A stretch of 64,000 nt of DNA from Branchiostoma floridae (taxonomy: Eukaryota > Chordata > Leptocardii > Amphioxiformes > Branchiostomatidae), in contig NC_049987.1 in NCBI RefSeq assembly GCF_000003815.2, forward strand, positions 1,714,843-1,778,842. Direction: 5' to 3'. The notes under the pieces were generated by a model. That model saw nothing but the letters and a program-made list of their open reading frames with translations, was not told the origin of the DNA and did not search any database. Both the position numbers and the translations under genes were made by a program. Below are positions 43,511-54,489 of this stretch, piece by piece. Position 1 is the first letter of the stretch, and every line of letters begins with the position of its first letter.

Positions 43511-43665
43511 CTTCCTAAAAGTACGTCGATGTAGGTTAGACATCCAGGTAATAAGATACGCCAAAAATAGTTGCTCAAGCAACTGGATATGGTTTTGAAA
43601 CCACATCCAGTTTCAAAACCATATCCAGTTGCTTGAGTAACTATTTTTGGCGCTTCCTAAAAGTA
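43511..43665. mobile_element. 129-bp hairpin insertion with 13-bp target duplications
   Basis: CTTCCTAAAAGTA occurs at 43511-43523 and 43653-43665. Between them, 43559-43600 and 43611-43652 are inverted repeats (42 bp, one mismatch; starts CGCCAAAAATAGTT) around a 10-bp loop. The paralogous LINE copy reads CTTCCTAACTTCTATTGGG near 50790, with no insertion. The remaining left part, 43524-43558, is unpaired. Confidence 0.82.
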
Positions 43666-43689
43666 ACTTCTAATTGGTTCCCCATAAGT

Positions 43690-44330
43690 ATGATTATGTA
43701 TGTATGCGGACCCATTCTCGTCATTCACAGCCAGGACCTTTAACGCTCCAGTTCAAAATCTCCGTGCTTTTACCGTTATATTTTATGCAAGTGCGTTTTC
43801 CTGGAAGATCCCCAACACCATGATCATGTTAGCAGCTGAGCATAGTTCAATTAGTTACCTTCCGTCTTTGTTACTTATAGTGTCTGAGTTAAGTCTGAGC
43901 TTTAAATGGATTTTAAAAGCAATTCCATCAAAGCCGTCAAAGAGATTTTCATGTAGGTTAGACGTTCTTAATTTTTGATGATCGAGAAGTATAATTCTGC
44001 CTAAGAATTTAATTATGTATAAGAAGTGTCCTTTGCAATTTATTTTGGCTCTATCAGCAGTTGAATCTGCAAATAATATATTCTTCTTCGCAGCAGATAT
44101 GGGGAGAGTTTTTAGGGGGCAGATATAAACAACCTAGAATTACATCCCTGTTAAAAACAAATAAATTTCTGTCTCTTTTACACCAAGTGATATCTGAGTT
44201 GCTTTTTTTATAATTTCTTGATTCCTTTTCTCGCAGATCCATAAGAAGTCGGAGATCATTGTCGACCCACTGAGCTGGCGATGCTCTGACAGCTGTCTTG
44301 CGGACTGGAGCGTGTGCACCGTGCACGCAG
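43690..44330 (-). pseudogene. LINE APE endonuclease relic, copy 1
   Basis: Minus-strand sense: SNSDITWCKRDRNLFVFNRD, VILGCLYLPPKNSPHICCEE (44240-44080) and, after a break, DTISNKDGR and LIELCSAANMIMVLG (about 43890-43810). WCKLD-x-x-FFGF...LYLPP-NSPH and YGR-L-ELC are conserved blocks of the apurinic-type endonuclease that nicks the target for LINE insertion. The N-terminal catalytic part (QET-L) is missing or unrecognisable. Frameshifts and stops make it dead. Closely related to 50810-51300. Confidence 0.68.
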
Positions 44331-45449
44331 CGATAGTCCTAAAACTCCTGTCGCATACTTCACTCTCATGGGCGTAGATCCTCGTGTGGTCGTCCATCGT
44401 ATGCTTTCACCTAAATTCAGAGTGGTGTGGGTGAAATGTGTGTGGTGCAGGTAATTTTCAATGTTATTTCGAGCCCTGCACATGGAGTATAACTATAAGC
44501 CCCAAATGAATTTTGCATATACAACTTGAACTTGAAGAAAAGTAAATGATGGATATAAACTTACATGAGCTGAACGATCATGAGCAGAATGTCGCACTCA
44601 CATAGCGATGTCAATGTTTTTACTTCGCCAACTTCAAGCAGATTGACCTGCGAAGAAAAGGTGAAGAAAAATCAAACCAGACCCCTACAGTACCCACCCA
44701 CCAAATATCAGCTGCATCCATCAAAGTCTTCTCGAATTATGCTGTTCACATACGGGGAAAACACACAACCGAACCGAAAATATAACCTTAGCCATTCTGG
44801 CAAAGGTTGCTACCGTTAGTCCACTGAAACATCTTACGCATGAAAGGAATGATGGACAACAACGCCAAAAACACAACGTTCACATCTCACAGACATAGTC
44901 CTCTAGTCATTCATTGCCATTGGTCAACAAAAAAATTCTAATGTTGCATTAATGGTCCTAAATTTCCAAGCCTTGTCATTCCAATTCCGTGCTTCGCAAA
45001 ACTTTATTCTCTCGCTGCCAGTCGGAAGATACCAGTCTGGATAATTATGCAGGTAGCGCAGAATTTGCCGAAAGCGTTTAAAGGGGAATGTCCTCTTCTT
45101 TGGTTAATGGATTAGCGTCCTCATCACCAGACCAAGTCAACTCCAGGATCGGTTGATGTGTGGAGCCGGCATGAATCGTGCAACCCTGAAAGGCTTTGAG
45201 CTCGGTGATCGTAGTACAAAACCAAAGTTAGAACATGGCCATCTTTCCTCAGCCAATCAGAAGCGAGTTTTATTTATTTTTTTTTAATTTATTTTGCACA
45301 GTCTTTAAGAAATGTAACATAAAACAAATTGAAGGATGAAAGTACCTGCAGAGAGGAAGAAAAAGCATCGTGACTTATGCATTGTCTATCTCCAAAGTAC
45401 AAATAATAATACACTTTAACAACTCATAAGCTGAATAAAGACTGGATAG
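44331..45449. other. No recognised gene
   Basis: Nothing recognised; a T-rich stretch near 45275 is compatible with another LINE tail on the minus strand but is not diagnostic. Confidence 0.4.
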
Positions 45450-45690
45450 ATGTGTAAGAAGTATACATTAGACAATAATGTAACCACAAGAATTATATCT
45501 TATCTAAAAGTTCATGAAAATCTTTATTCAAGCATAAAAAAGGAAAGTTTCAGGACAAAAAAATTGAACAATATCAAAATAAGGACAAAGAAACTTAAGT
45601 CTACACAGTGGCGGTCAGTATGTAAAAAAATATAACAAAGAAACCGGAAAAGAAATTAAAAGAATGTTACATCAATAATCAAATTAAACG
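45450..45690 (+). repeat. Interspersed repeat, second copy
   Basis: Counterpart of 37770-37990; ACACAGTGGCGGTCAGTATG is the best-conserved word. The open frame at 45450-45635 lies in the repeat and is not a gene. Confidence 0.7.
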
Positions 45691-45949
45691 ACAATTGGTA
45701 CTTTTATAAGCACATTACCTTTACAAAGAACACTGTTACAAGAAAAAATGACCGATTATCAGTATTTTACTTTACGCTAAAAACATAAATCGTAGGCAAG
45801 ATATGAAAGTAAAACAATAATCTGTAGGTTGATAAACTTACAGATTAAGGAAAAAGCTTAAACTAGCCGCAAATAAATGGCAAATGCCTTAATAAACTAA
45901 ACTACAAGATGGACAGCCTGCTGCAAATGTTACATGTTGTGGTGGTGGG

Positions 45950-46201
45950 CTAGGGCTGAGGGATGTCTGCTGTTGTAATGACGCTGTGTGAGTTCCCAGG
46001 TTCAGGTCGTTTGGTAAAAACTGAGACAGTCACCATTTTCCTTGGCTTTGGTGGCTGAAGGCTGTTACGGACATGTCGTAGCAGGGTTGTGGATGGGTGG
46101 ACGTATAAGCGGACAACATTGCTTCTATGTCCTGTCCGGGACATGACGGTTTGCTGGGCAAAACCCGTAGCGCACGTCACATATATGATAGTCTTTTCCA
46201 C
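45950..46201 (-). pseudogene. Crypton-like tyrosine recombinase C-terminal fragment
   Basis: Minus-strand sense TIIYVTCATGFAQQTVMSRT, GHRSNVVRLYVHPS and LLRHVRNSLQPPKPRK. Q-x-x-M-x-x-TGHRS-x-x-x-x-x-x-Y is the box II region of tyrosine recombinases as found in Crypton/DUF3504 proteins: the HxxR-type Arg lies in GHRS and a Tyr follows. Tyrosine recombinases cut and rejoin DNA through a covalent Tyr intermediate. Only about 80 residues are present and the upstream half is not visible. Confidence 0.5.
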
Positions 46202-48211
46202 AATCTTCCCTCTGCCTTGAGATGGGCCAATAACCAGGAGGCGAGCTCTGCCCTGATATCACCTGTGCACCTCTTGATTTTTTTAGTTCGATGTTTGGCT
46301 CTAAACAGTTACAAATGTAATTTTGTTCTAGTCTTAATGACAATGACTGTTGATACCATGCACCCGCAGTTACTGTGTGACAATGCTTTGGTAGCTCAGA
46401 AATCACTTACTAAAGGAATTAGCACTTACTGATCCAGAATGGTCATGATCTGTACTAACATAATTGTTGGCTTTTAACCTTTTGTGGACCTTTCGAAAGG
46501 TACACTGTCCCTCTAGGCAGATGTAACTACTCAAGTATTCGATAAAGCATTGTTACTGTGGCAGTGGCAGTCAACATTAGTATGGGACAGGACAGCAGAC
46601 TCCTAAAGTACGGAAATCCTGCAGTATTCTGGTCGAAATGAGTTACTCATGTAACATAACGTAGTGCAGAATTAATATCTCCACGATACATATTAATTCA
46701 GACTTGCCCATACAGAATTTAAATCTGACTTCAAGAATACATTTTAATTCAGAAATAATGACCTGACAAATTAAGGTCCCCATGAGCTGCAATAGCTAAC
46801 ACATAAAATATGACAAATCTAATTTCATTTCGTCCCTTTTCCCAACACTCCTACTTACTACTCTGCGTTCTGCCTTTCAGCGGTTCAGCAAAGTTGAACT
46901 GTTTCTATTAGAGTGCAAAAAATACTTAAGGACAACGTCAGCTGGAATAGTCAAAGTCTATCTTTACATTGCCATCGAGTGCAAAGTTATTTAAGCAGCC
47001 TTTACAGTTTTGTACTCACTGGCCAACAGAGACTTTCACCACATTGCCAGAGGGCATTGTCGTCCTTTGTGTGGTATGTAAAAAAAAAAGATAACAGATG
47101 CCACCTACTTGATCCCTTTATAATTTCCACATAACCAAGTATATTAGTATGCTAAGTACTGCTACATACTTGGAAGCGTCAAAGTAAATGTCGAATAGGT
47201 CATTTTTATGGTGGCTCTTCAAGTTAATTACTCTTCTTTGATCCTCTATAATCTGTCCTTCTGCAGTACCCTGCTCTTCGCACTTAAAACTCACGGTTAC
47301 TGGAGATGCACAAGTTAAGGGGATGTCAGTTCTATTTGAGATACAGACGTAAAGGGACGCCTGACAGCTACCTTACCCTGCAGTTCATAGACAATTCGCG
47401 TGTAAGACAATAAGGGGAGGGGGGCGACCTGAAACAATAATAAGCCTGGCAGCGAAAAGAAGTCTACATAAAAGTAGAACTGCTTCTCTCAAATCTATAT
47501 CGGGTCTTTGTCGAAGGGTTGTAGTGAAACTTACCGGTGGGGGCTTTACTAGGGAGCCCGCTGCTTTTTTACGGCTCCAGAGTAGGTGACGCGCTTCAGA
47601 GTAGCGTCGTCCTTTCTTATCTGTTTCCCCGGGGTGTCCTGGGTGATGTGGACAAAACTCAGACAAATTTGTTCCGTCCAGGCCTGATAGGGTCTCTCGT
47701 TTCCGATTTTAAGTTTTGAAGTACGATGACAGATTATTTGACGAATTTCAAAGTAAAGTAAAACTTGATAAGATCCAACGTTTAGCTAAAAGGCGTGACC
47801 AAGTGGCCACTGCAAAATACGCCTCGAACAATTGGAACCGGGTCGCAGCCAATACTGTGTCACCTAATTTATAACTCCGCAGTCGTTCCTCACCATGTAG
47901 CAGTTCAACCATCCTCGCTCCACTTTAAGGAAATCAAACCAACACTGCCTGCTATTCGACGGACCAAGTAAATATGCCCTGGCGTAGGGGGCGATGTCCA
48001 TAAGATTTCCTACGTCAGCTCAATGGAGTGCCGTTGGATTTTGTGGCAGCCTCGTAAATTGGATGTCCAATATGTTGTTTCAAGCCAGGGAAGAAATGCA
48101 AGACCGGATTGTGCGGCAGGTAAAGGGTAGAAACTTTCCTGCGGTACTGGAATATCATTGAAAGTTTTGTCCAGGGTGCTGTGGATGCAAATGACAAGCT
48201 CTTTGCTTTGC
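46202..48211. other. No confirmed gene; one coding-like patch at 47722-47873
   Basis: At 47722 on + the frame YDDRLFDEFQSKVKLDKIQR continues with LAKRRDQVATAKYASNNWNR to a stop at 47873. Composition looks like protein, but there is no family match or splice support. The minus frame at 48015-48197 is likewise unassigned. Nothing else recognised. Confidence 0.35.
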
Positions 48212-48600
48212 TTACCTGCTTAATGATGCCGTCCCTCCTGTCCTCTCACGCAGGTGGCGCTTCTCTCTTCTGCCTTCTGCCTGGTTGTTGAACCTCTTTT
48301 TCTCCAGCCAGGTTCCTGCCTGACAGGTCAGCTTCCACCCGCTCCGATCTGCCGCACAGTGTTCCAGACCGTGGATTGGGATGTCACACTTTTTCATGAT
48401 AATTTTGATATTGTCCTTGAACCCTTTGCGTTGTCCTCCTACCGAGCGCCTGCCGTGAGTGAGTTCTCCATGGAGGGCTTGGCGTGGAAGCCGGTTGGGA
48501 GGTAGACGAATGACGTGGCCAACCCATCTTAACCTCCGCTGTACTAGGCTGGTCTCCAGGGGATCGACACCAGCCAACTTTTTGAAGTTGTGGTAGAGGT
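48212..48600 (-). pseudogene. LINE polyprotein C-terminus
   Basis: Minus-strand sense AGVDPLETSLVQRRLRWVGH, VIRLPPNRLPRQALHGELTH, GRRSVGGQRKGFKDNIKIIM and LEHCAADRSGWKLTCQAG. RRLRW-GHV-R-P-x-R-P-Q-L-GEL-x-G-R-x-x-GGQ-K-x-x-K-D is the well-known C-terminal block of many animal LINEs, just after the reverse transcriptase. The upstream enzyme part is absent; the frame is open for about 120 codons. Confidence 0.72.
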
Positions 48601-50119
48601 CAGAAGTGGGAAGTTAACATTTGTTGATCAAAAGTTTACTCACCATTTTTCTTAGTGAGCAGAGGCGCTTGTATTCCATTACTTTGTCTGTCTTCGCCGC
48701 ATTTTCCGGCTGGCTGCCCAAGTGCATGCGCCTGACTGTCACATAATAGGCCATGTGAGCAGCTGGAAAAAAAAAAACAAATGGAAATATTCAATAGGAA
48801 GGCCTTTTTTGAAGTACCAAAATACACAATATACGATATAATGCATAGATAGAAGCATCAACTTTCATCAGTACATATTCGTAATGCTTTTGACAAAAAT
48901 TAAAGTAAAATGTTAATTACGTACAGTACATGCACATATAACTAAAAGTTGTCGACAACAAGTGAAACTAAGAAGGAACTTGGTGAAACAACTATAGACA
49001 GAGCAGTCTTGTTCTTTTTCATACATTCGGGTATAGCACATGGAAATGATAGTAACTAGCCCAAAAATGAATTGTTCCAAAATATTTGAATGTGAAATAA
49101 CTTGGTATAGTCCATGTAGTCATGGAACTGAATCCATCGCCGGAACACAGCCAAAGCTTCGCTGTGCAGCTTCAACAAGACTTTCAGGTCACGAACTCAA
49201 AGTAGGGCGTCCATCAGCGCGCTGTTGTGTTCAATATCTAACATATCCAACATATGCACCAACTTCAGGCCAAATTACAAAGCTATCATTCATCGATACT
49301 CATACCTCTTCTACCGTACCATTACTTAAACTAGTTTTACACAGTCCTGACTACTACTCATCATTTTCTGATCCAGAGGTAAGATTCTGTGGCTGCGAAA
49401 AATATTTTCGTTGAAAATGTCCTTCATCTGCCCATGTCCTTTGTCCATGACGAACTCACGTCCTGCCTAGTGATCATACGTCTATTCATCTCCTGGACTC
49501 CCTTGTGTACCTCTTTGTATCACTTCCTGGTGGCAGTTGTCTGTGTTTTTCCTCTCTCCTTCGAGAATGGGAAGCGGCTGTCCTAAGAGTTTTGTTCTAG
49601 GACTCCCCAGCACCTTAGGGTAATATCAATGTAGGTGGGTTCATGAAAACGACGGACTTGTCGTTAACGTTATTGTCTCTTTTGCTCATTGGACATCTTA
49701 CCCCTTGTGGCTCTGGTAAACTAATCAGACGGTGGCTCTCACATACACTGTCTCCATCCCGAAAAGTAGCGCCAAATACCGAATTTTTAAATCTATCCAA
49801 ATAACCAGGCTCATTATTTTACATTACTTAATATCATTATAAGCTTCCAAAGCATTGTTGTGATATAATCTACATGTATAGATTATAATGCACGTTTGGG
49901 AGTCGTTCAAACTCATAAAACAAGTTGGGAGTCTATCTAGTGGGTCTGTTTCTTCACAAGCAAGCAGTCTTTATACAACTGACATACAGTTTCTTTCTTA
50001 CGACTTCTGACAAACTTTGAGTCAAAATATGCTCGCTGAGTTGAAGTAAACACGCTATCTTGAGTGTGCAAATAAATCTGTGCAAAGATCAGTTTTTTTT
50101 CTGTAGCCGAGTAAATGTT
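48601..50119. other. No recognised gene
   Basis: The 124-codon frame at 49040-49414 (+) has no similarity or splice sites. Nothing else stands out. Confidence 0.4.
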
Positions 50120-50809
50120 TTCTAAAAACTGAAGTTTAACCTGGCAGTGAACTCTCCAGAATTTGATACTTTTCTCAACTTTTCTAGGTTATTCCAGGCT
50201 ATGTGTTAGCAGTTTTCCAGTTTCCCTTGTCGTAGAAAAGATTCTCCCTCATAGAGTAGGCTTCCAGCTGCACCTACTTGGGTTGTGCAGTAACTTTCTT
50301 AGTTCTTTCTTAGTTTCTTAGTTCTTAGCAGAACAAATTCCTCCTCTACATGCTGAGTGGCTTTTGCGAAGTTAACGATATGCAAGGCATCTTTCTGCAC
50401 TTGCTTCTCGGTGTCTCTAGGTCCTGAGATTTTTTTTCTAGAATGCGTTCCAGGTCACTATTCGCCATTACCAACGTTGCGTGCGACTAACTTTCCTTTA
50501 ACCAAACGACACAGCGGGTTCTAAGATACTGACACTAGCAAAGCCTAGCCGGTGTATATAGGAGTTTAATCTTTGTTGCCGGTTCTGGTACATTGGGTGT
50601 GCTTGGTCGTAGAAAATCGGGTTTATCTAGAAGAACTCAACCAAGCGTTCCTCCTTCTCTGCCGGTAACGAGCAAATGACCTGCCCCTTCTTCATGCGAC
50701 ACCTCATCCGATCCTCAGCAACCACGTGGTTATGCTCTCTTTTTTTCACCATCAGACGTCTCCGCTCTGCTTCTCTGCAACACCTTCCTAACTTCTATTG
50801 GGCTCCCTA
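50120..50809 (-). repeat. Non-endonuclease part of the LINE-related unit, copy 2
   Basis: Aligns with 43160-43690: GTGAACTCTC(C/T)(A/G)GAATTTGATA, CAGTTTCC, AGAACTCAA(C/G)CA, CCTTCTCTGCCGG, GGTTA(T/G)GCTCTCTTTTTTT and TCTGCAACA(C/T)CTTCCTAA. Copy 2 has roughly 390 extra bases at about 50228-50620, in which the minus strand shows coding-like MANSDLERILEKKSQDLE and, in another frame, QKDALHIVNFAKATQHVEEE. Confidence 0.6.
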
Positions 50810-51300
50810 CTATGGGCTCTTTCTCTTCATTAACAGTCAGTAGCTTCATCGCTCTAGTTCAAAACTACCGTGCTTGTACCGTTATATTTTATGCAAGTGC
50901 CTTTTCTGGGGGAACCCCAATAGTCCTTCCATTTACCATAATCATGTTAGCAGCTGAGCATAGGTCAATTAGTTCTCTTCCGTATTGTTAGATTTTTAAA
51001 TAATGTTTCTTGGGAGCAAACATGGGATTTTCCAGGAGGGGGGGGGGGGGGCACATGTAAGCAATCTGGAATCATATCCCTATGAAACGAAACCGAGGAA
51101 ATTTCTGTCTAATTTACACGAAATGATATTCGAATTGTTTCTCAATTCCCTTAGCGGTCTTTTGTCTAAACAGGAGAGCGACCCCATCCGAGTTTCTTCC
51201 AGATCGCTTTCCAAGTTTTCGGTCACTCCGGAAATAGTGGTAAACATCGATATAAAAATTATCATCAGGTTTTAACCACGTTTCTTGAGCATATATCACA
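50810..51300 (-). pseudogene. LINE APE endonuclease relic, copy 2
   Basis: Minus-strand sense: AQETWLKPDDNFYIDVYHYF, GKRSGRNSDGVALLFRQKTA and KGIEKQFEYHFV (51299-51114), then in another frame CKLDRNFLGF, and near 50980 GRELIDLCSAANMIMVNGRT. QETWL contains the conserved catalytic Glu of the endonuclease, and GVALLFRQ is the following conserved strand. A stop follows EYHFV and a poly-G run at 51044 breaks the next part. Related to copy 1 at 43690-44330. Confidence 0.72.
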
Positions 51301-51778
51301 TCATACTTGTATTACATCATAATTGCAAATACTATCAATAAAATCTACTTATATACATTTATTACTAAAGCAACTAGATACGCTTTGGTCGTGTAGGTCC
51401 ATCTCGACTGCGGTTCTGCTGTGGTCGGTTTAGGTTTCATTTGATCTAGCGGTAGGATTTGGGCACTTATACTAGTATGTCAATATGACGCATATGAAAC
51501 CCCGTGCCTAAGCCGTCAACTTATTCGTATAAAATAAAACAGAGATGAAGAAAAAAAGATAACAGGCTGTCTAATGATCCAGTACTTGCCAGAAACATTG
51601 CCTTCAACACTCTCGCTAACAGTGGCGCTCGATCCTCCATCAATCAAACAAAACAGTACCTTCCCCAGGAAGGGCCTGGACATTCTCTATAATGACTTGC
51701 TTCCGCAGAGGCCAATCGTTATCAGGAATGATGTTCTTTCTCTGTGATAATTATCTGTGCTATAGTACAACGTTGTTC
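51301..51778. other. No recognised gene
   Basis: Nothing recognised. Confidence 0.4.
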
Positions 51779-52170
51779 CAACAAACAAAGATTACATGAA
51801 TAAACAATGGTTGCCGAAAAAAACACAACGGGTTGGGGGTTCTGATCTGCGTAGTAGTGATTTGCGTTGGTTAGTGCAGAAGTGAAAGTCCATATTTTAC
51901 TTCAAGTGTATGCCCACATGCCGAAGCAAGTTTTATTTCGTCGTTAATAAATTTCCAAACTCTAACCTAAACGTCAAAGCGACCCGTGTGTCTTTCATGC
52001 ATAAACATAACAACAAACAAATATTTATGAATAAACAATAGTTAGGGCAAAACATACAACGGGTTGGGTTCGGATCTGATTAGGATAGTGAGTAGAGAAC
52101 GACTATATTTTTAAGTACGTACCCACAGGGCGGACTAAGTTCATTTTCTTCGTAAATCGACTTCCCCGCA
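51779..52170 (+). repeat. Tandem duplication, about 231-bp period
   Basis: ATGAATAAACAAT(G/A)GTT followed by ACAACGGGTTGGG occurs at 51796 and 52027. Later words (CCCACA, GTTTTATTTCGTCGTTAATA versus GTTCATTTTCTTCGTAAAT) show the match continuing to about 52170, overlapping the 3' end of the candidate exon at 52141-52533. Confidence 0.75.
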
Positions 52171-52533
52171 GATGTAGCGCCTTTCTCCGTTTTTTATACA
52201 GATTTTCATGTAAGGCAGAGCCAGCCAGCGAAGAAGCATCACATAGGCACGGTCGGGGTTAGATGCGAATGGGGCGGTAGGTGTTCCATGCTTCAAGGAC
52301 CGTCCTGCCAGGAGGGAAAAGTCAGGGCCGCTGTCTCGGCTGTCGGAGAGGGAGGTGGAAGGTCGTGGCGTGCTCGTCTGGACGGGCGGCATGTTGATGC
52401 TCCTGGGGCCGGCACTGGCACCGTCGGTTGATCCCGATGCGTACTGTACCTCCCGGCCCGGCGCAGTACGTATCGGGATTCTCCCCAACATAAAGATACT
52501 TCTCCCCACCATCCTCATTGCCATAGTCCAGTC
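52141..52533 (-). pseudogene. Candidate terminal exon, unknown protein, probably frameshifted
   Basis: On the minus strand a good acceptor (CCTATCCCTTTCGTACAG) precedes LDYGNEDGGEKYLYVGENPD and TYCAGPGGTVR in one frame. From about 52440 the natural sense is in another frame: INMPPVQTSTPRPSTSLSDS, RDSGPDFSLLAGRSLKHGTP and NGERRYICGEVDLRRK, stopping at 52141. One indel would join them. No domain is recognised. Confidence 0.35.
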
Positions 52534-52884
52534 TGTACGAAAGGGATAGGTACACGAAAATAAGTGCAATAACATGTTCGAATAATACGTATACATTTAT
52601 TTCCTTGCTTGTCATAATATATCGTCACTATATGTCATTTGACCTTGTTTAATATTGCTACATAACGTAATCACGTAATCTCTCAGTAATGAGAGAAATA
52701 TTCATATCATTGGAAGGTTTTCTAACTTTAAATCTTTTTCTTGTATTAAAAATACATTTTCCTTATCCGTTTTATCTTACCAAGATAATGCAAATTTATG
52801 CCATATATACGAAAAAAATTAAACATAGACATAAACTACCTCCTGATGAATATCATCTGTGTGTCTTGGAAGGAGGCGCCCAGT

Positions 52885-53145
52885 CAATGTCGTCAGGCTT
52901 TGCTGCAGAGTTGTACAGAGTAGCAGGCTGTACAACGGCATAGAGCTACCGGGATTGAGAGCTCTGATCCATGCCGACACAGTTGGCTTCATATGGGCGA
53001 TGGGCACTTGTGGCTTGCACAGCACCGTCTTTTTCACGACAAGGTCTGTTGTACCTGCATGTATTTGTATGGATATGAACGTGTGGCTACTTACAAGAAA
53101 CGTAGGAGCTGGACACCAGACAAGATAGCAATGATTTGTAGTGAA
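52885..53145 (+). pseudogene. Possible THAP-type zinc finger relic
   Basis: ELYRVAGCTTA near 52910-52942 resembles the first Cys pair region of a THAP domain, and KKRRSWTPDKIAMICSEHPQ at about 53098-53155 resembles its end (W-TP-K...CxxH). The spacing between the two is somewhat longer than usual and stops interrupt it. THAP fingers are DNA-binding domains of P-element transposases and related proteins. A competing minus-strand reading (LYNSAAKPDDIDWAPPSK) cannot be excluded. Confidence 0.3.
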
Positions 53146-54489
53146 CACCCCCAAGGAACATAATGCATTTGTACTTTTACCTGACTGTGTTGTCGCCGTC
53201 CGTCTTCTCCTGTTGGGAATTCTATCTCCACCTGTCAGACCATTATAGCTGTCTCCAGCTGGCCCTGTATGAGTACCAGAACTTCGAGGAGCTCTGCTGG
53301 TCCGCTAAACTGCCACACAGAAAATACAGGCAGTCCTTCGTCCAAACTGCGGTTTAATGCAGACTGAGAATTGCACAATCACCTTGCATTCTCCCGTGGG
53401 GGTGGCCAAATCACGGAAGAATACGAGGTACGACGGACTTCAGACGGATGGAGATGTTTTAGAAAATTAAGAAAATTCTTAGGTATCATTAGACCGGTAA
53501 ATTGCCGGACCTCTGCAGCCATTACATCGGTCACCGGACTCCAAATGTTTGCCTGGGAGTCGTAAGTCTTGGGCTCCGAGGGACGGACATTTTTCATTTA
53601 TTGAAGTGTGAGTCACTGATGGAAGATTGGTCTATTCTATCATGTTTCAACCACGTCTCGTCCGTTATTTGAGAACATCGCTCTAGTGTTACCTCCCATT
53701 TCAGTTTCTTCAACAAGTTCCAAAGGGCCTTTGGATTTTCGTTTCTCAAAGGAGACAGTTGGTTGACTATCTACTTTTATACAATAAAACTCCTTTGCTC
53801 CCAGTAGTCATCTAACCTTGACTTAAAATCATTCACACTATCAGCGCAAACACAGTGGATTTGGCTAATTTAACCTAACCTTGTTGAAAACATTTAGGGG
53901 TGAATGTGGGGAAACTCCTGACATGCTGAAAACTAAGCCTAGAATAAATGGCCTGGTTGAGAAATAACAATGTAGAAGTCAACTTACCCCAAATCTCCCC
54001 TGTAATGTTTCTCTTTTTTTGCATTTTCCTCAGCGTTATGCTGGCGACGAACTTTCCTACAAAAAATTACGATAGATAAATTTAAAAATACTTTGCTGTT
54101 GTGTATTCATGACTTATTTGCATTGAAAGTAAACATAACCCCTTGTGCGAAGGTGTGTCATTTTTGTTATGGCAAGCGAGGTGTGCAAAAGTGATTATTT
54201 CTCACGGAGCAGGGCAGATAAAACAAAGAGCCTGGTCCTACATAAAAATGCCGAAGGTTGTGGAATTGTGTGAATTTTTGTGAATTTGTTCAAACCGCCG
54301 AATTGGACATCGACAAGGAACTTCTTGTACTAAACGAGAGAAGAATCAGATTCACAAACATGTCTAGGTTTAAATTCGCACATTTTTTTTTTAATTTTAT
54401 TTGCCGTTTTCGAGAGAACTGTAACCGTTGTCTGGAGCTTACCGACAGAAATGTTAAATTTGCCATTCTCTTCTTCGCGAACTAAGACA
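53146..54489. other. No recognised gene
   Basis: Frames at 53163-53357, 53371-53597 and 54258-54485 have no firm similarity. The minus frame at 53379-53597 was considered as piggyBac-like and rejected. Confidence 0.4.

Noticed and set aside
53379-53597. piggyBac transposase N-terminal block (WSPVTDVMAAEVRQFTGLMI)
   Set aside because: Resemblance is limited to one short block and the following MG-x-x-x-P motif is absent.
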